Of a stretch of DNA of 64,000 nt, positions 15,700 through 24,249 are shown piece by piece. The notes beneath the pieces were generated by a model that saw only the letters and a program-made list of their open reading frames with translations, ran no database searches and was not told the origin of the DNA. Source of the DNA: a virus; the IMG/VR virus record IMGVR_UViG_3300028392_000048, positions 1-64,000 of that record, one strand, 5' to 3'. Positions within the stretch are counted from its first letter, which is position 1. The number at the start of each line of letters is the position of its first letter. The position numbers and the translations under genes are program-made.

Positions 15700-17870
15700 T
15701 ATACTGGTAATACTGGTATATCATCATTTCCATTTGGGCCGTAAGCGCCGGTTACCGCCGCATATAATCTATTGTACGGTGATGTATTTGATGATATTGC
15801 CGGTACTGTGAAAGTAACTGAAATTGTTTGAGGGCTAGTAGTAAAAGTTCCACCAGCTGAAACAATTGTTGAACTATACGGAGGAGAACTTATTGCAGTG
15901 CCAACTGTAATAGCATACGGACTACCAATTATAGTACCACCAAATGTACCACTGTATGTTATACTATTGCCTTCAACTGCGGAATTTCCAGAACTAAATC
16001 CGTGTGCAGTTATAACCGCAGGAGGATTTAAGCTAGTATCGTTAATTGTTATGAGAGAACAAGTTGCTAGAATTGACCCGCTAATTGAAACATTTCTAAT
16101 TTGCACTTGGAATGTTTCTGCACCTTCAGTTAAATTGTCAGCTGTTGGCGTTACACTAAATGTTCCTGTTCCGCTTGATACTGTAAATGATCCAGATGTT
16201 GCTGAAAAATCAGCACTAGATGTAGTTCCATGTAATATAGTCCAATAATAAGTCCCGTCCGCTCCGGCAACATTTCTTGCCGTTAGTGTAACTGAACTAC
16301 CTTCATTAACTGATGATACATCATAACTTAAAGTCGTTACTGCTGGAGGTGGCGGTGGAGGAGTAACACTAGTATCATTAATAGTAATAGTTGAACTTGT
16401 AGCCAGTACCGATCCAGTAATACTAGTAGAACGAATTGATACTGTAAATGTTTCCGCACCTTCAGTTAAGCTATCAGCTGTTGGCGATATTACAAACGAT
16501 CCAGAATTACTTGTAATAGTAAATGATCCAGATGTTGCTGAAAAATCAGCTGAACTTGTTGTGTTATTATTAATGGTCCAATAGTAAGTATCATCAATAA
16601 TTAATGATCCTGTTACATTAATTGTTAAACTACTGCCTTCATTGACACTATTTGTAACGGGTGTAATAAAGTATGTTGACGAGGGAGCTACTATTACTCC
16701 GCCTGTAATTGTAGAGCTATAACTAGGCAAGCTAACTTGAACATTACTACCAGTAGAATAATATGCTTGAACTGTGCTGGTTAATGTGCCTTCAACACTT
16801 TCATCAGGATTACCTCCAGAAAGGTCTGCAAATTGTATGCTAAAAGTTAAAATTCTTCCAGTAGCATCTATACTAGCCAATATATCATACTGATTATTAG
16901 TATAAGACGGGCTAGCTGTTTTCTTTTGGAAAATATTCTGCGGAGTAGTAGTAAGATTATAAAAACCAATATTAGAACCAATGGTTGTATAAGATCCTGT
17001 GGAAGTTGTGCCGTTGATATCAAATGTAATTTTTTTCATATTAAATAACAACATATTCCAATCACTATCTTTTGCAAAAGAAGCATCTGGTCCTTGTGTA
17101 TATCCTGGGTACCCAGGATAATTAATCAAACTAGCACTAAATTGTAAATTACTACCAGAGTTAAAGTAGTACCTGGCGTCATTTCTAGTAGGAAATGTTA
17201 GTGTTACTGTATGATATACTGTACCATTCCAAGAACTAGTTCGAACCGCTTGCGGGAATGTCACAAGACTAGCTTGTCCAGCAGGTGGTGTAGTATTTAA
17301 ATTATTATAAACTGACTGTATTAAATTTGCATAAAGTGCATAATCTGTTCCAGTAATAGTATTGGTTTTTACCGGAACAATTGGTATTGTTAAATTACCA
17401 ATTGAACCTTGATGATAATATGCCTTGATCGTATCATCTCTTAGTTTTGACCATTGATCGGCGGTAATAATAGGATTGCCTGATATTTGAGAACTAGTAT
17501 ATCTTGGAGATACTTGTCCGTAACCGTATCTTCCAAATCCCGTAGACATTACTAGTGCCAATTTTGATTGTAATACGTTATAGTCACTTGCAAGTATCTT
17601 TCCAGCAGACGTTCCAGTAATATTTAATTTGGCAGAACTTGTTCCTGATGACTGACTAACAGTTACTTGATAAGTTCCTGTACTTCCAGTGCTTCCAGTT
17701 AGTTGAGATATAATACGTGTATTGGCACTAATTGTATTGGCATCATCTGAAATAGCCATGCCTAACGCAATTCTTCCCGAAGATATTACTGAAACTGTTA
17801 ATGTAGTTCCTACAACTCCGTTTGTGCCGTTATTAATATATCCTGTAAATGAAACAATAGAAACAGTCAT
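15699..17870 (-). CDS. Fibre/adhesin protein with Calx-beta-like repeats
   Basis: The 723-residue protein has an N-terminal module (about residues 9-75) shared with a neighbouring fibre. A Ser/Thr/Asn-rich body follows, then two tandem Calx-beta-like repeats (about 400-500 and 513-613) marked by VNEGSS, TYYWT, SADFSATSGSF and LTEGAETF, and a C-terminal beta domain. A run of six prolines joins the repeats. Such domains are common in surface adhesins, so a host-binding fibre or whisker is likely. It lies at the end of the tail operon, coupled to the prolyl hydroxylase. Confidence 0.72.
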   Translation of the reverse strand: MTVSIVSFTGYINNGTNGVVGTTLTVSVISSGRIALGMAISDDANTISANTRIISQLTGSTGSTGTYQVTVSQSSGTSSAKLNITGTSAGKILASDYNVLQSKLALVMSTGFGRYGYGQVSPRYTSSQISGNPIITADQWSKLRDDTIKAYYHQGSIGNLTIPIVPVKTNTITGTDYALYANLIQSVYNNLNTTPPAGQASLVTFPQAVRTSSWNGTVYHTVTLTFPTRNDARYYFNSGSNLQFSASLINYPGYPGYTQGPDASFAKDSDWNMLLFNMKKITFDINGTTSTGSYTTIGSNIGFYNLTTTPQNIFQKKTASPSYTNNQYDILASIDATGRILTFSIQFADLSGGNPDESVEGTLTSTVQAYYSTGSNVQVSLPSYSSTITGGVIVAPSSTYFITPVTNSVNEGSSLTINVTGSLIIDDTYYWTINNNTTSSADFSATSGSFTITSNSGSFVISPTADSLTEGAETFTVSIRSTSITGSVLATSSTITINDTSVTPPPPPPAVTTLSYDVSSVNEGSSVTLTARNVAGADGTYYWTILHGTTSSADFSATSGSFTVSSGTGTFSVTPTADNLTEGAETFQVQIRNVSISGSILATCSLITINDTSLNPPAVITAHGFSSGNSAVEGNSITYSGTFGGTIIGSPYAITVGTAISSPPYSSTIVSAGGTFTTSPQTISVTFTVPAISSNTSPYNRLYAAVTGAYGPNGNDDIPVLPV
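16183..16550 (-). repeat. Direct repeat within the Calx-beta domains
   Basis: A 32-base stretch at 16183-16214 is identical to 16519-16550, a period of 336 bases or 112 codons. The flanking sequences (around the LTEGAETF codons) are also close. This shows that the second Calx-beta-like domain arose by a relatively recent in-frame duplication or gene conversion. Confidence 0.8.
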
Positions 17871-17901
17871 TTTTTACCTTTTGTTTTTAAATTAGTCATT
17901 T

Positions 17902-19422
17902 TTAAAGTATAACACATTCTACTAATTTAATTGAAGTTGTGTCGTTAGTTTCTAATGCTATAGCAAAAGTATCTACCGTATTTGTTGCAACTTGTGCGCA
18001 ACCATTATTACTTGCAACTAATCTCTGACCTTTGACAACTGGACCTTCAACTTTTACAGGAACACGGCCTTTTAATGCAACATAAACACCGTTTACTAAC
18101 GTTGCATTCATTTTATATGCAGGATTTTCACTAATTACACCTATAGGAAGATCTCCGTTTTTAGATTCGGTTATTTCAGCTGTTCCGCCAACTGATACAA
18201 CTGTACCAATATCATATTTTTTATCAGCAAGGTACTTTTCAGCCAAGTCAGCATAGTTTGCACTTGTAGATGTACCGTTTATAACATTAGCAAATATATC
18301 GTTATTACTATTTCTTGCAACAATAGTATTTGGAGCACTTGCTACAGACGCAGCGGACGGACTTCCACCGACCAGTAAATAATTTGAATTTGTAGCAGTT
18401 CCGTTAAAATTTACAGCCCACACAGTAGACCATCGTGCTGTGGAACTACCTATATTATTTGTGCTATCAGAAGTAAAATTAGTAATTGCTAAAGGGCCGC
18501 CTGGTAATAAATCATTACCTTTAATTGTTAAAGGATATAGTTTTCCTGCGCCCGATGTAGTTCGAAATGCTATTGTATCATTAACAACATTTTCAACGAT
18601 TGGCGTGATTCCAGAATTGCCAATACTAATTTTTAGTTTAGGATTAACTAATCCAGTCGATCCGCCAACAGTATATCCAGTATCAGGAAAGTGTGCTGTA
18701 CCCATAAAAATAGGACTATCACTTTGTACATAACTAGAAGAAGGAAGGCCGTTTAATCTATCAGAATTAGTTGCTGTTCCCCACCATCTATGTGCTGTAC
18801 TACTATTTGTTATGCCGTTATCTGCTTGTCGGGTATATGCAAGAGTAAGACCTTGTTCAATTCTATCAAATCCGTTAATAGGATTAATAGAGTTAAGTGT
18901 AAATGCACTATCTGCATTAATTATAAACACTACCGTACCGTTAATAACCGCTTGTATAATTGGATGCGAAGCATTAGAAGTGTCTTTTACTGAAATTGAT
19001 TGCATTTCAGTAAGTCCTTCTCCTGCAACACCTTGAGGTCCAATTAATGTAAAAGGATCTGATAGGTTGCCATTGTATGCATATAGCTGATCCGTTGTAG
19101 TATCAAACCATAAATCTCCAAGAGTTAGTCCAGTTGGAGGTATGGCACTGACTTCGGTACTACTAGTTGTTCTAAATTTGCTACCGTCATAAAATTTTAA
19201 TTTAAGATTGGCACTATCAAACCATATTTGACCAGTTAATGGGGAAGGAGGCTCAGTAGTATTTGCAAAATTTTCTAATAACCATACAAAATTATCGTTT
19301 TGAGCAGTGCCATATCCAGCATAATTCTTACCAATTAATGTAAGATCTGTGCTAGTATCTACGGTTCCTTCCGATACTACTGTTAATAATGAACCGTTGT
19401 AATGATTTATCGTGTATGACAT
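17902..19422 (-). CDS. Tail fibre protein, paralogue A
   Basis: The 506-residue product has a ~130-residue N-terminal domain shared with the next two genes upstream (DLTLIGKN, DNFVWLLENFAN, GQIWFDS, GDLWFDT). This is likely the virion attachment part. The middle is repetitive and beta-rich. The C-terminal domain (YLADKKYDIGTVVSVGG, then GVISENPAYKMN and VALKGRVPVKVEG) resembles a domain common at the ends of phage fibres, sometimes autoproteolytic in relatives. A late-type box lies 22 bases upstream of the start. Confidence 0.75.
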   Translation of the reverse strand: MSYTINHYNGSLLTVVSEGTVDTSTDLTLIGKNYAGYGTAQNDNFVWLLENFANTTEPPSPLTGQIWFDSANLKLKFYDGSKFRTTSSTEVSAIPPTGLTLGDLWFDTTTDQLYAYNGNLSDPFTLIGPQGVAGEGLTEMQSISVKDTSNASHPIIQAVINGTVVFIINADSAFTLNSINPINGFDRIEQGLTLAYTRQADNGITNSSTAHRWWGTATNSDRLNGLPSSSYVQSDSPIFMGTAHFPDTGYTVGGSTGLVNPKLKISIGNSGITPIVENVVNDTIAFRTTSGAGKLYPLTIKGNDLLPGGPLAITNFTSDSTNNIGSSTARWSTVWAVNFNGTATNSNYLLVGGSPSAASVASAPNTIVARNSNNDIFANVINGTSTSANYADLAEKYLADKKYDIGTVVSVGGTAEITESKNGDLPIGVISENPAYKMNATLVNGVYVALKGRVPVKVEGPVVKGQRLVASNNGCAQVATNTVDTFAIALETNDTTSIKLVECVIL

Positions 19423-19443
19423 TGCGCCTTTTCCTTGTTTGTA

Positions 19444-19451
19444 TATTTATG
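19444..19451 (-). promoter_or_regulatory. Late promoter box (CATAAATA)
   Basis: On the minus strand CATAAATA lies 22 bases upstream of the ATG at 19422. It shares the ATAAATA core of the T4 late promoter and the same spacing as other boxes in the tail block. It is a candidate gp55-dependent promoter for fibre paralogue A and downstream genes. Confidence 0.55.
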
Positions 19452-19456
19452 TCGGT

Positions 19457-21361
19457 TTAGAAAGGAATATTTTGTTGCCAACTCCACACACCGCCCGCTA
19501 CTTCATACAATTTTATTGTTAAATCTGAGCACTGTACTCTGCATTTTGTACCATTTGGATGCTCTGCTACAGGGAAAATAGTAGCTAATAGTAATGTACC
19601 AATTGTAGTATCAGTTTGTCCGGTAGTATTTAAACTTATACCTAGAGGTGCTAATTTTATAGAAGAATCTACATATGATTTATTAGTTGCATCTGTTCCG
19701 TTTGTAGGAGTTGCAAGATTAATAATTTTTGTACTACTAACATCTACTGATCCTGTACCTTTTGGTTGAAGTTTAACATCTCCTGAAGTTTGTATACTAG
19801 TATAAGAAATCGTAGAACCAACAATGGACAAATTTCCTGCTTGAACACTAGTTAATATTCCTACACTAGTAAGCCCTGGTGCGCTAGTTATAGTGCTACC
19901 TAAACTTGTTAAACTCAATACATTTTGGCCATTAATATAGTATCCTAACGAACTACTTCCAACGTTGATGTTATCTGTAAAATTCCAATATCCTGTGTTA
20001 GTTGATCCGTTGTTAGTTACAGAATCCCATGCAATAATTTTTGATGTCAATCCTGCTAGAGTTATTCCACCGCCACTAGCTGTAGTATCCGTTGGTGTAG
20101 CTGTATTACCTAAGACAATATTTTTATCTGCTACGCTTACTGAAGTACTACTCACTGTAGTAACATTACCTTGTACAGTAAGATCTCCTTGAATTTTAAC
20201 ACTACCAGCAACATCCAACATAGCAGTTGGTGTTGTGGTAAAAATTCCTACTTTTTTATCCTGTGCGTTTACATAAATCGGAGTTGCTGTTGCTCCTCCG
20301 CTTTTAAGATTAATTTGAAAATTTTGATTTATAACAGTCGACTGCATTATAATAGTATTTGTCGATCTATTAATATCTAATTCAAAATCTGAATAACCTC
20401 CTAATACCAGCGGATTATCGTTCTGTATTACTAGTGTACCTGTTGTAGAAGAATTTTCTTGAGAAGAAAGAAAACTTTCAGCTGTCTTCAAGCTACCGTC
20501 AGCAGCTAATAATTGTTGTGCCTTACTAACGACTGTGTTAAAAACAATACCAGGGTAGGCGCTTGTGTTAAATCCAACTTTAATTATATCATTTGTTGAA
20601 CTTAATGCTACTGGAGATTGTACACTACCTACTATGTTACTATTACTAACAGCATATGTACCAACATTGCCAGTATCGCCTGTTAACTGTTCTGTTATTT
20701 GTGTATTAGCAAATATAATATTACCAAATATAGTTTGCCCTACTCCTAATTGTCCGCTGGTTATTGAAGTAACTGTTAAAACTGTGCCAACTTGGTATCC
20801 TAAAAATTTTGCTGTTGTACTAAATCCCGGAATTGAATCAGCAGGAATAAAAGTATCCTTGCTAAAAATACCAAGAGTTGTACTTCCAACTTTTAATTCT
20901 ACAATAATATGTTCTGCGCCATTAACATCTAATCTTGTTTTTGTAAACAAGCCGCTTTCGCCTTGCATGGTTGAGTAAGACGGGCCAGCAAGTTTATTAG
21001 AAAGGCCATCATTAAACCATAATTGTCCATTTGTACTATCAATCCAAATATCTCCTTTAGAGATACTAACTGGACTAGTAGGAGAAACTATTGTACCATT
21101 GGTAGTAGTAAACGAAGTTCCGTTATAGACTTTAAGTCTACTTTCTGCAGTGTCAAACCATAGTTGTCCTATTAACGGATGATTTGGCTGACTGGTGTTT
21201 GCAAAATTTTCTAATAATCTTACAAAATTATCGTTAAAAAACACACCGTAACTTGTAGTGTTTTTTCCTATTAATGTAAGATCGGTATGGATTTGATCAA
21301 TCTGGCCGTCTGAAATAACAGTTAAACTTGTTCCGTCGGTAAGGGTTATATTATAGCTCAT
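19457..21361 (-). CDS. Tail fibre protein, paralogue B
   Basis: The 634-residue product starts with the shared fibre N-terminal domain (DLTLIGKN, DNFVRLLENFAN, GQLWFDT, GDIWIDS). Residues about 187-240 form a module also found at the N-terminus of the Calx-beta fibre (LTVTSITSGQL and QLTGDTGNVGTY). Further on, VSVADKNIVLGN and GGGITLAGL match a repeat unit typical of phage fibre shafts. The C-terminus is a small distinct domain. It probably contributes to host recognition alongside paralogues A and C. Confidence 0.75.
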   Translation of the reverse strand: MSYNITLTDGTSLTVISDGQIDQIHTDLTLIGKNTTSYGVFFNDNFVRLLENFANTSQPNHPLIGQLWFDTAESRLKVYNGTSFTTTNGTIVSPTSPVSISKGDIWIDSTNGQLWFNDGLSNKLAGPSYSTMQGESGLFTKTRLDVNGAEHIIVELKVGSTTLGIFSKDTFIPADSIPGFSTTAKFLGYQVGTVLTVTSITSGQLGVGQTIFGNIIFANTQITEQLTGDTGNVGTYAVSNSNIVGSVQSPVALSSTNDIIKVGFNTSAYPGIVFNTVVSKAQQLLAADGSLKTAESFLSSQENSSTTGTLVIQNDNPLVLGGYSDFELDINRSTNTIIMQSTVINQNFQINLKSGGATATPIYVNAQDKKVGIFTTTPTAMLDVAGSVKIQGDLTVQGNVTTVSSTSVSVADKNIVLGNTATPTDTTASGGGITLAGLTSKIIAWDSVTNNGSTNTGYWNFTDNINVGSSSLGYYINGQNVLSLTSLGSTITSAPGLTSVGILTSVQAGNLSIVGSTISYTSIQTSGDVKLQPKGTGSVDVSSTKIINLATPTNGTDATNKSYVDSSIKLAPLGISLNTTGQTDTTIGTLLLATIFPVAEHPNGTKCRVQCSDLTIKLYEVAGGVWSWQQNIPF

Positions 21362-21362
21362 T

Positions 21363-23570
21363 TTAGATTATACCAGTAAAAATTATATAGTTAATAGTCT
21401 GATAAGGATTCATTATATTTACAGGTAGGCCTGTAGTTCCATTCACACTACCTGTGTTTAAAATACCAGATCCTGTTCCACTTTCACCAGATGTACCCTT
21501 GTTTGGAATGGCATTTCTATCGCTTGCTTCTGTAGGAGTATTAACAGCATAGAATTGACTAGTACCGTCATTTAAACTATGTGTATGATCTGGTAAATTA
21601 CTATTTTCTAATGTTTTTGATTCTGTTGCGTAAGTATTACCTTGTCCGATTATTGTAGCCGTTATCTCGTTAACACGATGTGCAACCAAGCTAGGGTTAC
21701 CGTTTAGGTCTAAAGAAGTGCTTACTTGATTTCCTGAACCGTCCTTACTCGGAACTGTAATATTATTATTCATATTATCAGCTCCTAGCGGGAAACGCCC
21801 ACGTAGATCTGGAAGTCCAAACGTGCCAAGACCGTCTAATAATCCCGGTGCTTTATAAGCATACCCAATAACTGAATATAAATCCGAGTATGTTGCTATT
21901 AATACTTCTGAGCCGTCGCATAGTAAATATCCTGTAGGTATAGATGTTCCCGCAAAAGGCAAAATTGTACCAACTGGAATAGTTGCTATATGATTAGTAA
22001 GCACAGCTTTTGACATTTTTAGTAAACCTGTTCCAGATCGATATACTAAAAATTCGTCGTTTATTAATGAATCAGTTGCTGCAGTTTTACCTGAGATAAA
22101 ATTCTGATTAATTGATGTACTGAATATTGCTGTGCCTGTTTCAGACTGTCCGTTAAAACTAACACTATTACTAGTTACATCTCCAATTAAACTAAAAACG
22201 GTAGGACTAGATAATGCGGCGGCTGTTCCGTTAGCACTTCCTTCTAATGTACCAGTAAACGTTCCTGTAAAATTTCCAGAAAAGTTAGTAGCAAATATAT
22301 TTCTAAAACGTCGTGTTTCTGTTCCTATATCGTATAGTGGATTTACAATATTAGGAATATTTAAAAGAGTTGCTTCAGCTGTATTAGATGAATATCCTGG
22401 CACAATAACTGATGCAGCAATTGGGCTTGCATTAGCATCTAGGCGATTTAGGATGTATTGTCCAAAGCTAGTAACATCTCCGCCAAAATTTGATTTTTTA
22501 GCAACACTCAAACCGCCCTGCGTAACTATACTACCTGTTGCTGTTGTAAATAATGTACCCGGAGAGTAACTACTGTCAGTAGTTCCTGTAATTTTTAATC
22601 CTGTACTGGCCGTAATTAGTCCTGAAACATCTAGTGCAGAAGATGGTGCAAGTGTGTTTATACCTACTTTTCCTGAAGAATCGGCATGTATTACAGTATT
22701 AGTTACTCCGCCGGAAGTTGTTAATTTAATATTAAGATTTGTACCAGCTAGAGTAGATTTTAATGTAGGACTACCATTTTCAATGTCTATAATAAAACCT
22801 AAATTAGATCCGACACCTAAACCAGAGTCTGACTGAATGTTTAACTGATTAGCTGTAGTACTTACTATATCACTTCTTAAAAAATTTGTAGCAGGAACAG
22901 TAATGCCATTGTAATATAGTGCATCTGCTTGCTGAGCAATTCCCCAAAATCTAGTTGGATTAGTAGTACTAGTACTGTCTATTGAACTAAGATTAATACC
23001 TTCATTTATAATACTAAATCCAGGAATGGCTGCTTTTGGAATAAACTTTTCTTTACTGATTATAGAAATAATATTGTTATTTGCATACATAGAAATAACA
23101 TAATGACTAACGTTATTACTATCAATAATGGCATCTACGCTAGGACCTGTTTGTGTGCCTATACTAAATTGTGGGCCAACTAGTGTCCAATTACTTCCTG
23201 TAAACAAATACAACTGATTTGTTGAAGTATTCGACCACAAGTCGCCTTGTAAACTACTAGATACAGCAGGTGCTGCTGTACCTTTTTTTAAATTTCCTGC
23301 TGTTACCCAGTTAGTACTATCAAAAATTTTCAAAGTGCTCGAATTAGTATCGTACCAAAGCTGTCCTTGAACAGGGTTTGAGGGAGCAAACGGTGCTGCA
23401 AAATTTTCTAGCATGTGCAATAAATTGTCAGCAACAATTGGAGCATACCCCGGATATGACTGGCCTACGAATCCAATACTAGTAGAATCAGTGTTTATTG
23501 TTCCGTCAGCAACTATAATCGGAGGTTTATTAGGATTAGTAGAATCAGTAAATTGAACTTGATAAGTCAT
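21363..23570 (-). CDS. Tail fibre protein with phage tail-collar domain, paralogue C
   Basis: The 735-residue product carries the shared fibre N-terminal domain (MLENFAAPFAP, GQLWYDT, GDLWSNT). Its C-terminal tail-collar domain has IPVGTILPFAGTSIPTGYLLCDG, then FGLPDLRGRFPLG, the classic motif. Tail-collar domains are found in fibres and in T4 short-fibre-like proteins. AAGGAG precedes the ATG. It is the first of the three paralogues in the transcript and probably the best candidate for a main receptor-binding or short-tail-fibre role (inference). Confidence 0.82.
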   Translation of the reverse strand: MTYQVQFTDSTNPNKPPIIVADGTINTDSTSIGFVGQSYPGYAPIVADNLLHMLENFAAPFAPSNPVQGQLWYDTNSSTLKIFDSTNWVTAGNLKKGTAAPAVSSSLQGDLWSNTSTNQLYLFTGSNWTLVGPQFSIGTQTGPSVDAIIDSNNVSHYVISMYANNNIISIISKEKFIPKAAIPGFSIINEGINLSSIDSTSTTNPTRFWGIAQQADALYYNGITVPATNFLRSDIVSTTANQLNIQSDSGLGVGSNLGFIIDIENGSPTLKSTLAGTNLNIKLTTSGGVTNTVIHADSSGKVGINTLAPSSALDVSGLITASTGLKITGTTDSSYSPGTLFTTATGSIVTQGGLSVAKKSNFGGDVTSFGQYILNRLDANASPIAASVIVPGYSSNTAEATLLNIPNIVNPLYDIGTETRRFRNIFATNFSGNFTGTFTGTLEGSANGTAAALSSPTVFSLIGDVTSNSVSFNGQSETGTAIFSTSINQNFISGKTAATDSLINDEFLVYRSGTGLLKMSKAVLTNHIATIPVGTILPFAGTSIPTGYLLCDGSEVLIATYSDLYSVIGYAYKAPGLLDGLGTFGLPDLRGRFPLGADNMNNNITVPSKDGSGNQVSTSLDLNGNPSLVAHRVNEITATIIGQGNTYATESKTLENSNLPDHTHSLNDGTSQFYAVNTPTEASDRNAIPNKGTSGESGTGSGILNTGSVNGTTGLPVNIMNPYQTINYIIFTGII

Positions 23571-23581
23571 TTGCTAACTCC

Positions 23582-24193
23582 TTAAACTGACACAAGGCCA
23601 GTTAAACTCTGAATACGTACAGTATAATCAATCTGTATTAGTCTGTTAAGACTTTTTAATACAGGATGAAATACAACATGAGTTAATAATAAACTTTCGC
23701 CTACAGTACTATAACTTCTTAATCCCAATTCATCAAAAGTGAATGTACTATTAATATCTGAAGTAGTGTCAAATGCTGTTTGGCCGCTAGGTTCGCCGTA
23801 GTCTAGTAAGCAAGTTACAAAAATATCGGTATAGTTTGTACCTGTTGCATGTCTTACTTCTGTAAAATTCCTTGTAGGGTCGGTATTAGTGCTGCTACTA
23901 GGATCTACTACCTTACTATAAGTTTTATTATACAAACTAGCATTAGATCCGCTTGAATTTGGTGTGAGATATGTGATAATCCCTGTAGGATCCACCGCTG
24001 TGCCGCCGTTTCCAAAATTCATTTCATATATAAATCCGCCAGTATTACTGTTAGACAACGACTGTGCCAAGGCAATACTCATGTTTTCATAATGAATGGC
24101 ATTACGTTTATCAATATAAATTTCTTTCGAAACGGGGTCAAATATCTTAATATGCCCTTCTATATGAATTCCAGTTGCGTCTTTAGTCTGCAT
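23582..24193 (-). CDS. Putative virion structural protein
   Basis: The 203-residue product is beta-rich, with GHIKIFDPVSKEIYIDKRNAI near the start, a TGGFIYEMNFGNGG segment and a TFDELGLRSY segment. I know no specific function; its position between the giant baseplate protein and the fibres suggests a connector or baseplate component. It has its own late-type box 20 bases upstream. Confidence 0.65.
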   Translation of the reverse strand: MQTKDATGIHIEGHIKIFDPVSKEIYIDKRNAIHYENMSIALAQSLSNSNTGGFIYEMNFGNGGTAVDPTGIITYLTPNSSGSNASLYNKTYSKVVDPSSSTNTDPTRNFTEVRHATGTNYTDIFVTCLLDYGEPSGQTAFDTTSDINSTFTFDELGLRSYSTVGESLLLTHVVFHPVLKSLNRLIQIDYTVRIQSLTGLVSV

Positions 24194-24213
24194 GTTGATC
24201 TCTCTTTGTTTAG

Positions 24214-24221
24214 TATTTATC
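24214..24221 (-). promoter_or_regulatory. Late promoter box (GATAAATA)
   Basis: On the minus strand GATAAATA lies 20 bases upstream of the ATG at 24193, in the gap after the giant gene. The spacing and sequence match the box before 53710 exactly. It would allow the fibre genes to be transcribed separately from the baseplate genes. Confidence 0.6.
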
Positions 24222-24249
24222 TGCTATTATTAACTAGGTATTTTATAAT

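Noticed and set aside
22132-22569. Plus-strand frame of 145 codons inside fibre paralogue C
   Set aside because: No ribosome site, hydrophobic low-quality product, fully contained in a well-supported gene on the other strand.
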